A program made the translations under genes and the position numbers. Positions 24,224 to 33,225 of a stretch of DNA of 64,000 nucleotides are shown here, one piece after another. Every line of letters starts with the position of its first letter. Position 1 is the first letter of the stretch. The stretch is from the NCBI GenBank assembly GCA_035547915.1, contig DASZTS010000010.1, positions 1 through 64,000 on the forward strand. The letters are read 5' to 3'. The notes beneath the pieces are model-generated. The model made no database searches. It worked only from the letters and a program-made list of their open reading frames with translations, and was not told the DNA's origin. This DNA comes from DASSFG01 sp035547915 (GTDB lineage: Bacteria > Planctomycetota > Planctomycetia > Pirellulales > JAICIG01).

Positions 24224-24352
24224 ACTCCAAAATTCCTTTCGTCCGTGAAAGGTTACGCGCAAGTACTAGTAGGGCGAGTTACTACCAAACCACAGATCGA
24301 TTCGCAAAGAGGCGGCATGACCGCTCGGCGATGTCGCCAGGGAGAGTTCCAG

Positions 24353-25507
24353 ATGAGTACCGATCCGACTGAAAAACAAGAGCCGCTGCGCAGCAGTCAC
24401 ACGCCGAATTTCGGCCCGCTGCTGGAAGAGATGAACGCTTCGGTACTGGTCTCCACGTATCAGGCCGGCAAATTGGTGGTGCTGCGCGGCGACGAGGGCG
24501 TGCTCAACACACATTTTCGCGGCTTCAACGTGCCCATGGGCGTCGCCTGCGACGGCGAACGCCTGGCGATTGGCGTCCGCAACGAGATCTGGGAATACCA
24601 CAACGTTCCGGCGGTGGCCCGCAAGCTCGAGCCCGCTGGCAAGCACGATGCCTGTTTCTTGCCCCGCGCCAGCCACGTGACGGGCAATGTGCAGGTGCAT
24701 GAGATGGCCTGGGCCGCTCTACCAGGGCGGGGCGAGACCGGCAGGACGGTGGCAGAACCAGAGTTGGTGTTCGTGAACACCCGCTTCTCGTGCCTGGCGA
24801 CGCGGGCGGTCAACCAAAGCTTTGTGCCCCGTTGGCGCCCGCCGTTCATCAGCGCTCTCGATCCGGAGGACCGTTGCCATCTCAACGGTCTCGGGGTCCG
24901 CGACGGTAAGGTCCGTTATGTTACCGCCCTAGGCCGAACCGATTCGTCCGCGGGTTGGCGGGCGGATAAGCGCGCCGGCGGCGTGCTCATGGAAGTGCCG
25001 TCGGGCGACGTGATTGCCCAAGGACTGTCGATGCCGCATTCGCCCCGCTGGTATGACGGGCGGCTGTGGGTGCTCGACAGCGGCAACGGCCGGCTGGCCA
25101 TGGTCGACGAGCGAACGGGCCGGCTCGAAACCGTCGCCGAGATGCCAGGCTTCACGCGCGGGCTCGATTTTCACGGCCGGTTCGCCTTTATCGGGCTGTC
25201 GCAGGTCAGGGAATCGGCGGTCTTCAGCGGCATCGCCATCGCCGAACGCAAGGACCGCGCCTGTGGCGTATGGGTGGTCGACATCGACAGCGGACGCACC
25301 GTGGCGCTGGTGCAGTTCGAGGACGCCGTGCAGGAAATCTTTGCCGTGCAGGTGGTCGCCGGACGCCGCTTTCCAGACATCGTCAACGACAATCCCGCAC
25401 TACTCGCCGACTCCTTCGTCTTGCCCGAAGAGGCGCTGACGGAAGTAAGCAAGCCGCTGCGCGAGTTTCCCTTTCCTCGACCAAGTGCCACGCCGCTTGC
25501 TGGATAG
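24353..25507 (+). CDS. TIGR03032-type conserved protein
   Basis: A 384-residue protein starting MSTDPTEKQEPLRSSHTPNF. The HTPNFGPLLEEMNASVLVST opening, YQAGKLVVLR, FNVPMGVACDGERLAIGVR, and the later SMPHSPRWYDGRLWVLDSGN and MPGFTRGLDFHGRFAFIGLS match the TIGR03032 family, likely a beta-propeller of unknown function. GGGAGAG precedes the ATG by seven bases; an upstream in-frame start is less likely. It lies 80 bases before the secreted Gly-rich protein on the same strand. In other bacteria the family sits near repeat-rich proteins, but a role is not established. Confidence 0.85.
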   Translation: MSTDPTEKQEPLRSSHTPNFGPLLEEMNASVLVSTYQAGKLVVLRGDEGVLNTHFRGFNVPMGVACDGERLAIGVRNEIWEYHNVPAVARKLEPAGKHDACFLPRASHVTGNVQVHEMAWAALPGRGETGRTVAEPELVFVNTRFSCLATRAVNQSFVPRWRPPFISALDPEDRCHLNGLGVRDGKVRYVTALGRTDSSAGWRADKRAGGVLMEVPSGDVIAQGLSMPHSPRWYDGRLWVLDSGNGRLAMVDERTGRLETVAEMPGFTRGLDFHGRFAFIGLSQVRESAVFSGIAIAERKDRACGVWVVDIDSGRTVALVQFEDAVQEIFAVQVVAGRRFPDIVNDNPALLADSFVLPEEALTEVSKPLREFPFPRPSATPLAG

Positions 25508-25586
25508 GTCGCATGGATGTTTTCGGTGGCGCTTCGTTAACCCGTTCTTGTCATACAGAACCCGCTTGCAATTGGAGATTTATGCC

Positions 25587-28559
25587 ATGACGATTTACTC
25601 GCGGATCGACAAGTTGTTCGAAATGCCTCCGCGCCGCTCGAGGACCAAACGCCGTGCCGGCCGACGTGCTCCCGCGCGGCACGCGCGACGAGTGGTTCAT
25701 CCGTTGGAAAACCTCGAAGAGCGCCTCGTGCTCGCGACCTTGACCGTCACGGACAACACCGACAACCCGGACGATACCGGCTCTCTCCGCTATGCGATCA
25801 ACCACTTCGCTAGTGGCGACACGATCCAGTTCGATGCCAGCCTTGCCGGAAAGACCATCGGCCTGACCGAAGGCCAGTTGGATATTAGCCAGAATGTCAC
25901 GATCATCGGACCCGCGGTGGACAACCAGGTTGCCATCGATGGCTTGTTGCAATCGCGGATCTTCGACATCCATTCCGGCAACGTACAGATCTTCAACCTC
26001 AAGATCGAACGCGGCGATGCCGCCGGCGGCAACGGCGGCGCTATCCTAAATCAAGGAACGTTGACACTGGGCAACTCGACCGTCGGCGACAGCATGGCCA
26101 CCGGCTCCAACGGTCTGAAAGGGAACTCCTCCGCGAACGAGGGTGCCGGCGGCGGGATTTACAACAGTGGTACGCTGAAGCTCGTGCAAAGCACCATTTC
26201 CGGCAACAAATCCTATGGCGGCAGCGGCTCCAACGGTGTCGATGGCAGCGGCGGCGGTGGCGGCGGCGGGGCCGCCCTCGGTGGCGGCATCTTTAACGCC
26301 GGAACCCTGGACGTCGTCAACAGCACCATTTCGGGTAACACCGCCGTGGGCGGCGGTGGCGGCGACTTCGACGACCCCGGTCTTACCTTTGGGGACAAAA
26401 TGGGCGGCGTTGGCGGGGGTAATGGCGCGTTTAACAACACGGGAAGCTATGCTAACGGTTATCAGTCTGCCGGCGTCGGCGGGGGCGGTGCCGGCGGCCA
26501 AGGTGCAGACGAAGTCCACTCTAATCAAAACGGAACGGACGGCGGTTTCGGCGGTGGCGGCGGCGGCGGTGGAGCGTACACCCTCACCGGATTGTTCCCC
26601 AGTGCCGCCCACGGCGGCAACGGCGGCAGTTATGGCGGCGCGGGGGGCAGCGGCGGAAACTCGTTCGATCAGTACGGTGGCTCCGGCGGTGCCTATAGCG
26701 GTGGGGGCGGCGGCGGCGCAGGGGTGGGCGGAGGCATCTTCAGCCAGGGCACTTTGACCATCACCAGCAGCACGATCGCTGACAATAGCGCTGCCGGCGG
26801 AGTGGGTGGCAGTGACGGATCAGCGACCGTCAAGTCGCCGAACGCCGCAGGCCAACCCGGAAAGGGGGTCGCCGGCGGTATCTACATTTTCGACGGAACT
26901 GCCACTCTCGACAGCACCATAGTCGCCGGCAATTCCGTCGACGGACCGGGTGGCGGAATCAGCCCCGATGCCCGCGCTAAGTTTCTGACCGCTTTTGGCA
27001 TTTCTGAACCGCTTCGGGTCTTTGCGGGAACTCACAACCTGATCCAAGACGCCACCGGCGCCTCGGGCTTGAGTTCCACTGCGAACTTGTTGAATGTCAA
27101 TCCGCTGCTCTTGCCGCTGGCGAGCAACGGCGGCGCGACCGAGACCATCCAGCCACAATCCGGCAGTCCGGCGATCGGCGCCGGCGACCCCCAGGCCGTC
27201 AGCCCCCTCGATGGCAGCGCGGTGAAGGTCGATCAGCACGGCGTCCCACGTCACGCGCAGCCCGATATCGGCGCTGTCGAGCACACCACAATCAACAGTA
27301 ACGCCCTGATCGTTGCAAGCACCGGAGGACCATATTTTGTCGGCGGCGAACAAAGCGTACTGTATCTCTCGGCCCAAGTGTCCGATCTCCAATCCGGCCA
27401 CACAGTCGTTGTCCGGTGGGACGTCAATGGCGATGGCAAGCCCGACGCCGTCGCCACAACCACCTCGAATGGTTCGATCGTGACCGCGTACGCGACGCTC
27501 ACCGGCGCTCAACTGAAAGCGCTTGGCGCGTTCAACGGCAGCTTCCTTTTCGCGTTGAACCTTTTCACCGTGGATGTGACGGCCAGCGACGGCAGTCTCA
27601 CTTCGGCGCCGGCCACGACGACCCTGACCACCGAGCGCGGCCCCGAAGGAGGCTTGAAGAACAACGGACCTGTACTCGTGGGACAACCGGTCGCCGCCCA
27701 GATCTTCGTCCCCTCCGGAGCGTCCGTTCAGGGGCCGCTGCACTATAGCATCTCGCTGAATCAGGACGACCTGGCCACCACCTATGCCAGCGCCGGCACG
27801 AACGACACCCTGCCGCTCAGCTTCGACGCACCGGGCAGCTACACCGCGTACGGCCGGATGTTCCAGGCCGACGGCGCCTTCAGCGATTACACCACGACGA
27901 TCGACGTCTATGCCGCCGGCCAGAACAACACCATGTTCGTCGATCGCGTGTATAACGATTTGTTCGGCCGCGCCGGCGGCCCCAACTCACCCGACCCGGG
28001 GCTGGCCTATTGGGCGAGCCAGGTGCAGAGCGGCGTCAGCCGCCAGGATGTGGCGCTGGCGATCATGTCGGACGGCGGGGGCGAATACGACGCCGATCTG
28101 GTGCAAGCCGCCTTCCAGCAGTATCTGCACCGCGCTGCCGATCCTCAGGCGCTCGACTATTTTGTGGCCTCGTTGCAAGCCGGGCTGACAGCAGAACAGC
28201 TCGATGTCGACCTGGTCGGCTCCGACGAATACTTCAACACCCGCGGCGGCGGGACGAATGACGGTTTCCTCGATGCGCTGTATGAAGACGCGTTAGGGCG
28301 ATCGGCCGACGCAGGCGGTCGCAGTTCGTTCGATGCATTACTGGCCACGAGCGCAACGCGAGCTCAGGTGGCCGATATGGTATTTGGCAGCCCGGAGTAT
28401 CAGCATCAGCTCGTGAATAACATGTACGAATTGCTTTTGGACCGGCCGGCCGATCCCGTCGGGCTCGCTGGATTTACCGCTGAGCTAAGCGCAGGACTGA
28501 CCGACCAGCAGGTCATGGCCCAGATCATTGGCTCCGAGGAGTTCTCTCAGCGGGTATAA
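25587..28559 (+). CDS. secreted Gly-rich beta-helix-like protein with C-terminal DUF4214
   Basis: A 990-residue protein. The first 45 residues are extremely Arg-rich (PPRRSRTKRRAGRRAPARHA) and end in LENLEERLVLA, the LExRLxLA motif seen at the N-terminus of many secreted planctomycete proteins. Residues about 50-170 and later blocks show parallel beta-helix features (TLTLGNSTVGDS; STISGNTAVGGGG; TSSTIADNSAAGG), interrupted by long Gly-Gly-Ala/Ser runs (about 175-420). A CHU-type extracellular segment follows. The C-terminus carries four GR.AD-type repeats of DUF4214 (YNDLFGRAGG; FQQYLHRAAD; YEDALGRSAD; YELLLDRPAD). GGAG lies nine bases before the ATG. It is probably a cell-surface or matrix protein. 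Confidence 0.85.
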   Translation: MTIYSRIDKLFEMPPRRSRTKRRAGRRAPARHARRVVHPLENLEERLVLATLTVTDNTDNPDDTGSLRYAINHFASGDTIQFDASLAGKTIGLTEGQLDISQNVTIIGPAVDNQVAIDGLLQSRIFDIHSGNVQIFNLKIERGDAAGGNGGAILNQGTLTLGNSTVGDSMATGSNGLKGNSSANEGAGGGIYNSGTLKLVQSTISGNKSYGGSGSNGVDGSGGGGGGGAALGGGIFNAGTLDVVNSTISGNTAVGGGGGDFDDPGLTFGDKMGGVGGGNGAFNNTGSYANGYQSAGVGGGGAGGQGADEVHSNQNGTDGGFGGGGGGGGAYTLTGLFPSAAHGGNGGSYGGAGGSGGNSFDQYGGSGGAYSGGGGGGAGVGGGIFSQGTLTITSSTIADNSAAGGVGGSDGSATVKSPNAAGQPGKGVAGGIYIFDGTATLDSTIVAGNSVDGPGGGISPDARAKFLTAFGISEPLRVFAGTHNLIQDATGASGLSSTANLLNVNPLLLPLASNGGATETIQPQSGSPAIGAGDPQAVSPLDGSAVKVDQHGVPRHAQPDIGAVEHTTINSNALIVASTGGPYFVGGEQSVLYLSAQVSDLQSGHTVVVRWDVNGDGKPDAVATTTSNGSIVTAYATLTGAQLKALGAFNGSFLFALNLFTVDVTASDGSLTSAPATTTLTTERGPEGGLKNNGPVLVGQPVAAQIFVPSGASVQGPLHYSISLNQDDLATTYASAGTNDTLPLSFDAPGSYTAYGRMFQADGAFSDYTTTIDVYAAGQNNTMFVDRVYNDLFGRAGGPNSPDPGLAYWASQVQSGVSRQDVALAIMSDGGGEYDADLVQAAFQQYLHRAADPQALDYFVASLQAGLTAEQLDVDLVGSDEYFNTRGGGTNDGFLDALYEDALGRSADAGGRSSFDALLATSATRAQVADMVFGSPEYQHQLVNNMYELLLDRPADPVGLAGFTAELSAGLTDQQVMAQIIGSEEFSQRV

Positions 28560-29107
28560 CGCGTTCGGCATGTGTTCGCCAAGTGGTAACCAGCTCGCGG
28601 CCATTTTGGGCTCGTGCTTTTTGGAGGAGGACGCGGCGGTCAGGTAGTCGCGGACGCCCTGAGTTTTTTCCGTGGTTCACCCCGCACCTGGCGGGCCGAC
28701 GACGGCGCTCGATCTCGCCCGCTGGCGAGGCCGAAGGCTTCCTGTGTGGCACTGACGGCCAGCATCTCGTCGCCGTCCGGATACTGCTTGGCGAAATGCG
28801 TCGTAGTGTGTTCGAACTTCGGGCGCGGACGCTTCGGATGGTCTTGGTCCATCGGGAGATCCTCGTGAAACAAGGGCCGCACGATTTCAGACGCGGCGCG
28901 CCGGAAACGATCGCGTTGCACGACTCCAAATTCCACCTTTATCGCGCCCGTGGAAAGCGCTGGCGAAGCGTTGGCCGACGTGCCGGATAGCCCCAAAATC
29001 GTCCGACGCGTTCGAGAGCCCGTGCATTGACGAATAAAGACACGATGTCTACATTCGAGACGGCGGGATTGGTCGTGGCCAGAGCGGCAACAGGGAGAGG
29101 ACGATTC
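28560..29107. other. 548-base stretch without a secure gene
   Basis: Nothing with a clear start and ribosome-binding site was found on the plus strand. On the minus strand a possible reading frame lies at 28,640-28,936 and is listed separately at low confidence. No terminator-like hairpin with a T-run was found after 28,559. Confidence 0.4.
28640..28936 (-). CDS. possible small protein or remnant
   Basis: A GTG-started frame reading EFGVVQRDRFRRAASEIVRP, then LFHEDLPMDQDHPKRPRPKF and HFAKQYPDGDEMLAVSATQE. The Pro/Asp/Arg composition could be coding, but the start lacks a ribosome-binding site and no family is recognised. It lies opposite in direction to both neighbours. Confidence 0.25.
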   Translation of the reverse strand: MEFGVVQRDRFRRAASEIVRPLFHEDLPMDQDHPKRPRPKFEHTTTHFAKQYPDGDEMLAVSATQEAFGLASGRDRAPSSARQVRGEPRKKLRASATT

Positions 29108-29944
29108 ATGTACACCGTTGCGTTCCATTGCGTCGTTCTCGCTTCGTTCGTCGACTACGACGAAACGGAGGTCAAGCGCAGGTTGTTTCCGTACTTTACG
29201 GAGCAGGCGGCCGCATGCGAATTCTATCTGGATGACGAGCGCCGGCAGCGCCTCAAACTGCAAGAGAAACCGCTACTGACCTGGACCAATGCCGAAAAAT
29301 TCATGGGCGCCGTGTTCATCTGGACGTTCCACGGTCGCCCCGAAATGATCGGCTGCATCGGATCGCGTCAGTTCAGACCCACCCAGAGCCGAGTGTTTCA
29401 CGAGTTTCATTCGCTCAGCTTGCGGCCGTTACAGCCGGTAACGTTTGCGAACGGGCAACAATGGCAGCCCAACAAGCCGGGTCTGACGATGATCCCCCTC
29501 GATACCGCGGATCCGCCCGCCGACTCCGAGCGGCAACGGCTCACGCAGATGCGCAACCTGGCCCGTGAATTCCGCGGCTGGATGAAATTCGGTGACGACG
29601 TTTCGGAGCTCCGGTTGCTCCCGCAGCCGATCGTTCGGTACCAAGCGCCCGATCGCGGCGCCATCGACGGCGCCATCTTCGCCCTCGTGTGGAACGGTAC
29701 CGATCCGGAAATCCTTGTGATCCTCGAGGACCGTCGGGAGATCGGCACCCCGACTTGGCATTATGCTTTGGCGCGGTTCAACTACAGGGAACTGTGGGTC
29801 AAACACCTCGAGAAAGAAATCTGGCGCGTTCCGGTCGAATCGGAAAGCGAGGTCTACCTCACCAGCCGCGTCGGCGAGATCTTTCTCGATGATCTCGAAC
29901 CCGCACCGCAGGCAGACGAAGCGGACAAGAAGCAAACCGATTAG
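29108..29944 (+). CDS. planctomycete family protein (278 aa) of unknown function
   Basis: Starts MYTVAFHCVVLASFVDYDET, after a strong GGGAGAGG eight bases upstream. Recognisable segments are GAVFIWTFHGRPEMIGCIGS, HEFHSLSLRPLQPV, TQMRNLAREFRGW, LRLLPQPIVRYQ, DGAIFALVWNGTDPEILVIL and TWHYALARFNYRELWV. These match a family abundant in planctomycete genomes, often with an N-terminal signal sequence; here the first 15 residues are only weakly hydrophobic. The function is unknown. It faces the WD40 gene with convergent ends 38 bases apart. Confidence 0.8.
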   Translation: MYTVAFHCVVLASFVDYDETEVKRRLFPYFTEQAAACEFYLDDERRQRLKLQEKPLLTWTNAEKFMGAVFIWTFHGRPEMIGCIGSRQFRPTQSRVFHEFHSLSLRPLQPVTFANGQQWQPNKPGLTMIPLDTADPPADSERQRLTQMRNLAREFRGWMKFGDDVSELRLLPQPIVRYQAPDRGAIDGAIFALVWNGTDPEILVILEDRREIGTPTWHYALARFNYRELWVKHLEKEIWRVPVESESEVYLTSRVGEIFLDDLEPAPQADEADKKQTD

Positions 29945-29982
29945 AGCGGCTTTGGGGTTTTGTGGACTGCTTTTGGTTCGGC

Positions 29983-30999
29983 TCAACGCCGCCACGACCA
30001 GACTTCTTCTTTGGTGCCGAGATCGAGGACCTTGATCTCGTCGTCCCAGCCACCGAAGGCCAATCGTTTCCCATTGGGCGAGATGGCGACGCCGAAGACC
30101 ATCTCATTGCTTCCGTCCAGGGTGTCGGTCAGCTTCGGCTGCTTGATGTCGTTCACGTCCCAGATGCGGACCGAACGATCCATGCCACAACTGACGAGCT
30201 GCTTTCCATCCGGCGAGAAACAGAGATCCGTGACGCTTCCTCGGTTGTGGCCCAGCAGGCGGCGAACCTCATCGCCCGTCTCGACGTCGAAGACCCGGAT
30301 GGCGGAATCGCTACAGCCGGTCAGCACATATTTGTTGTCGATGGTGAATGCGGCGCCGTTGAGATCGGCGGGGTGCTGTAGGTTGTGCAACACCTCGAAA
30401 TTCTCCATGTCGAGCAGATGCGCGAGACGATCCTGACCACAGGTGCACAACGTCTTACCATCGGGCGAGATCGCCATGCCCCAGATTCCTTTGCGATGGA
30501 GCTTCTTCCACGTATGCAGCTCCTTCTTCGACGGTAGCTCGTAGACGTGCACCGACCCGTTACCCACCGCTGCGATCAGCCGTTGTCCATCGGGCGAGAA
30601 TTGCAACACCTCCACGTTGGCCGGCAGTTTGATCTCCGCCGTTCGCTGGCCGGTCTCGGCATCGTAGAAGGAGAGCATCCCACCCCAGTCGCCCGACACG
30701 AAGGACTTGCCTTTCGGCGCCCAAGCGACCGTCCTCACGCCACGGTCGGTCGCGATCGTGAACTTCGGCTCGCCGGTCTCGGCATCCCAGACACGAACCT
30801 CTCCGCCTTCCGGCGCATTCCAACTGCCGTGCGCCGTGACCAGCCATTTCCCATCGGGAGAGAACCGTGGGAACCAGACCAAGTGGACGATCTTCCCGTC
30901 CGACCGCGGCTCCGAACCGTCCTCCGCGTGCAGCACGGTTTGGCTCAGCAGGACGAAAGCGACGGCGAGCGAACGCAGAGCTGGATTACGTGGCTTCAT
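29983..30999 (-). CDS. secreted WD40-repeat protein
   Basis: A 338-residue protein beginning MKPRNPALRSLAVAFVLLSQ, a signal peptide ending near LHAEDG. At least six WD40 blades follow, recognisable by FSPDGKWLVTA..VRVWD, WAPKGKSFVSGDW...SFYD, FSPDGQRLIAAV..VHVYE, ISPDGKTLCTCGQD, FSPDGKQLVSCGMDRSVRIW and ISPNGKRLAFGGWDDEIKVL. GGAGG lies five bases before the chosen ATG; a longer frame exists but would hide the signal peptide. It is probably a periplasmic propeller used as a binding scaffold; the partner is unknown. Confidence 0.9.
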   Translation of the reverse strand: MKPRNPALRSLAVAFVLLSQTVLHAEDGSEPRSDGKIVHLVWFPRFSPDGKWLVTAHGSWNAPEGGEVRVWDAETGEPKFTIATDRGVRTVAWAPKGKSFVSGDWGGMLSFYDAETGQRTAEIKLPANVEVLQFSPDGQRLIAAVGNGSVHVYELPSKKELHTWKKLHRKGIWGMAISPDGKTLCTCGQDRLAHLLDMENFEVLHNLQHPADLNGAAFTIDNKYVLTGCSDSAIRVFDVETGDEVRRLLGHNRGSVTDLCFSPDGKQLVSCGMDRSVRIWDVNDIKQPKLTDTLDGSNEMVFGVAISPNGKRLAFGGWDDEIKVLDLGTKEEVWSWRR

Positions 31000-31353
31000 A
31001 GGGCCTCCGGTTAAGGGACTGTCCGAGAACTGGTATCGCAACCGGGCCGGTGTCGGTTGCAAGTGGCACCACGATACAGACAAAACGTCTTTTGCTCAAG
31101 AGGCGGTCACCCAAGGAACAGGGATGACGCGAGCGGATCTCGAACTTGCCGGGCCGGCGGGCGCGTGTCAGCCGCTCAGCGGTACGCCTTGCATTTCGGC
31201 ATAGACGGCTGCCCGACTTTGCCGTCGCCCGCACATCTTTCGCAATCGGCACGACCGGACTACGGCAGGCATAGGCTGGTAAGCGACGGTCGGGCCGGAT
31301 TATGTCGAAGGGGTAGACTCGCCGAATAAGGAAGAGGCTCTTAGGAACCGTAA
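31000..31353. other. 354-base stretch without a recognisable gene
   Basis: No frame with plausible protein sequence was found on either strand. It lies between the WD40 gene start and the first copy of the dispersed structured repeat, so the WD40 promoter should be here, but no clear box pair was seen. Confidence 0.4.
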
Positions 31354-31450
31354 AAGCGGCTGACAGAAGCCGGAAGCCCGAGCCGTGGGTGAAAAATCGG
31401 CGGTGAAACGCCGATTTTGGGGAGCCTGATCCGGTCTTGTCGTCTCTCTA
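31354..31450. repeat. dispersed structured repeat, copy A
   Basis: A unit of about 97 bases starting GCGGCTGACA and containing a perfect 10-bp stem: AAAATCGGCG (31,393-31,402), loop GTGAAA, CGCCGATTTT (31,409-31,418). Outer arms GACAGAAGCCGGA and TCCGGTCTTGTC can pair imperfectly. Related copies lie at 32,585, 36,091 (partial) and 39,189. The copy ends 13 bases before a tiny ORF with a good ribosome-binding site. Confidence 0.7.
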
Positions 31451-31463
31451 AAAAGGAAGCGAT

Positions 31464-31637
31464 ATGGTTCAGTCGATCGGCAGCACTCCGTCGCCGGCCG
31501 CTATTACGACAACGTTGCTTCAGGCAGGGACGGCGCTCCAGGGGCAGTCCACCGCGGAGACTCAGGCCATCGACGACAGCCTGGAACTCTCACAACAGGC
31601 CCTCGCCGCAAGCCTGCAAATCGAAGGCGGCGGCTAG
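31464..31637 (+). CDS. tiny protein (57 aa) after repeat copy A
   Basis: ATG at 31,464 preceded by AAGGAA six bases upstream. The protein reads MVQSIGSTPSPAAITTTLLQ, then AGTALQGQSTAETQAIDDSL and ends ALAASLQIEGGG. It is Ala/Gln/Thr/Ser-rich and probably helical, with no signal peptide or membrane helix. Its length is similar to YjfB-like motility peptides, but the resemblance is too weak for a name. It may be a genuine short gene. Confidence 0.45.
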   Translation: MVQSIGSTPSPAAITTTLLQAGTALQGQSTAETQAIDDSLELSQQALAASLQIEGGG

Positions 31638-31766
31638 TTGTCTGGCCAAGAGTCCGATCGGGGCATCCGTCATTTCAACGAAAACCGGGCAGGGGACGGT
31701 GGCACGCCCTGAGGTCGTCCGAAGGGCTTGTACCAGCGCCGATCGCTGCTTGCCCAGAAGGCCCGA

Positions 31767-32546
31767 TCAGGGATAGCTCATGTCGTCGGTGAAGACGTTC
31801 TTGTCGGGGAACATGTCGATCACCGCGACGCTCCAATCGAGCGTCTTGGCGTGGCCGTCGAGGTACAGGTAGTTGGCCATGCCGCTGTGACGCTGCCAGG
31901 CGATCCACGGCTGAAAGATATTCGTGCCGAGCCAGATGTCGTAGTCGTCCTGCCGGGGATCGGCGCCGGAGGCCGGAGTCAGGCCGTCGGCATCGCGCTC
32001 GGAGAAGGCCAGGAAGTTCGACGTGCCGACTTCTCGGATGAACCGGTCGAGATACCAATAGCCATAGCGGCGCGTCATGTGGCTGAGCTGCGAGTTCATC
32101 AGGTAGCTGGTGCGATTGGCGATCCCGTCGACCAGCCCCGTCGATGGATTGATGTAGGGCGCCCGCAGCGAAACATCATCGGTGCAACGATAGATCGCCT
32201 CGCTCGCCACCCACTTCCCTTGCGCGGCGAGTTGCTCGTTGGCTTCCTGCGTGCCGCCGATGAAGGGCATCAGTTTGTCCTCCCAATAGATCTCGGCGAA
32301 CGAATCGGCCTGGCCAGCCTGCGAAAGGACATCGGCCTCGAAGGGATGGTGCAAGAAGAACTTGCCCTTGTTGGCGTCGTAATACTGATGAACCGCGATA
32401 CCGATCTGCCGGTAGTGCGAAAGGCAGTCCGCTCGTCGCACCGATTCGCGGGCGTATTGCACCGCGGGGAGGAGCAACCCGACCAAGACACCGATGATGG
32501 CTATGGCAACGAGAATCTCAACCAACGTCAAAGCCGTTCGTCTCAT
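31767..32546 (-). CDS. type IV prepilin-like protein (DUF1559 type)
   Basis: A 259-residue protein beginning MRRTALTLVEILVAIAIIGV, then LVGLLLPAVQYARESVRRAD, the N-terminal pseudopilin methylation and helix region typical of planctomycete DUF1559 proteins. The residue before the expected cleavage site is Ala rather than the usual Gly (TALTLVE), while Glu5 is kept. The rest is a globular head with few cysteines and an H-x-G-x-x-N-Y-L-Y-L-D-G-H segment near the C-terminus (HSGMANYLYLDGHAKTLDWS), characteristic of the family. It would be an exported pseudopilin-like subunit of unknown task. Confidence 0.9.
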   Translation of the reverse strand: MRRTALTLVEILVAIAIIGVLVGLLLPAVQYARESVRRADCLSHYRQIGIAVHQYYDANKGKFFLHHPFEADVLSQAGQADSFAEIYWEDKLMPFIGGTQEANEQLAAQGKWVASEAIYRCTDDVSLRAPYINPSTGLVDGIANRTSYLMNSQLSHMTRRYGYWYLDRFIREVGTSNFLAFSERDADGLTPASGADPRQDDYDIWLGTNIFQPWIAWQRHSGMANYLYLDGHAKTLDWSVAVIDMFPDKNVFTDDMSYP

Positions 32547-32584
32547 TGCCGCACCATCGGAAGTCGGTATGACGATCTCTCAGA

Positions 32585-32680
32585 GCGGCTGACAAAACCC
32601 GAAAGCCGGAGCGCCGCGGGCAAAAAATCGGCCGTGAAACGCCGATTTTGTGAAGCTCAATCCGGTTTTGTCGGTTGTTC
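32585..32680. repeat. dispersed structured repeat, copy B
   Basis: Starts GCGGCTGACAAAACCCG. Outer arms GACAAAACC (32,591-32,599) and GGTTTTGTC (32,664-32,672) are perfectly complementary. The inner stem AAAATCGGC (32,624-32,632) pairs with GCCGATTTT (32,641-32,649). The whole unit can fold as two nested hairpins. It lies upstream of the prepilin-like gene start, unlike a terminator. Confidence 0.7.
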
Positions 32681-33084
32681 TAAAGGCGTGATACCACATA
32701 CAAGAAATCTCGCAAGCCCCGGGGGTAGCACCCTGGGGGTCTCCCGAACGGCGTGTCGAAGTGCCGACCATATTATCCCACGCTACTGTTGTTCAAGCGA
32801 TAATTTAACCGCTGCGCTCCCGACGAGCGATCGGCGGACCGTTCTCGACCCCTCGCTCCGGGCGGAACGTGTCGACCTTTCGATGCAAGATGTCAAACTC
32901 CAATGACGCCCTCCGGAAGATCTCAGGGGCGTGCCACGATCGACATGGGTCGGCGTCCCGCGGATGGGGTGCTCGCTACCGTCATGCTGTTTCATGCGGC
33001 CTTCGTCCAGGGTATTACTAATTACAGCGGGACGGCGCCACATCCCGAAATGGGTGGTTACGGCACGGGACCGAACGGCTGCGG

Positions 33085-33225
33085 TGTCCGTTTCCCCTGG
33101 CGCCGTTCGAGAACGTTGCCGTCGAACTCACACTCCGCGACACCCGCGGCAACACTGTCATGAGAACCGCTACCTATCAGGTCGCTCTGGCGCCGCGTCC
33201 GGCGGTGCTGCGTACCGATCGCTGA
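33085..33225 (+). pseudogene. C-terminal coding remnant abutting the ABC ATPase gene
   Basis: The last frame reads PFPLAPFENVAVELTLRDTR, GNTVMRTATYQVALAPRPAV, LRTDR and ends TGA at 33,223-33,225, directly before the ATPase ATG. It has clear protein character (alternating beta strands). Upstream, the frame turns into Arg-rich sequence, while a different frame (from 32,903) carries GVLATVMLFHAAFVQGITNY. A frameshifted gene is likely. The stretch 32,681-33,084 otherwise shows no gene. Confidence 0.35.

Noticed and set aside
31200..31330. Possible GC-rich structured leader or riboswitch
   Set aside because: No match to c-di-GMP, cobalamin or other consensus cores, and no gene close enough downstream in the right orientation except the tiny ORF.
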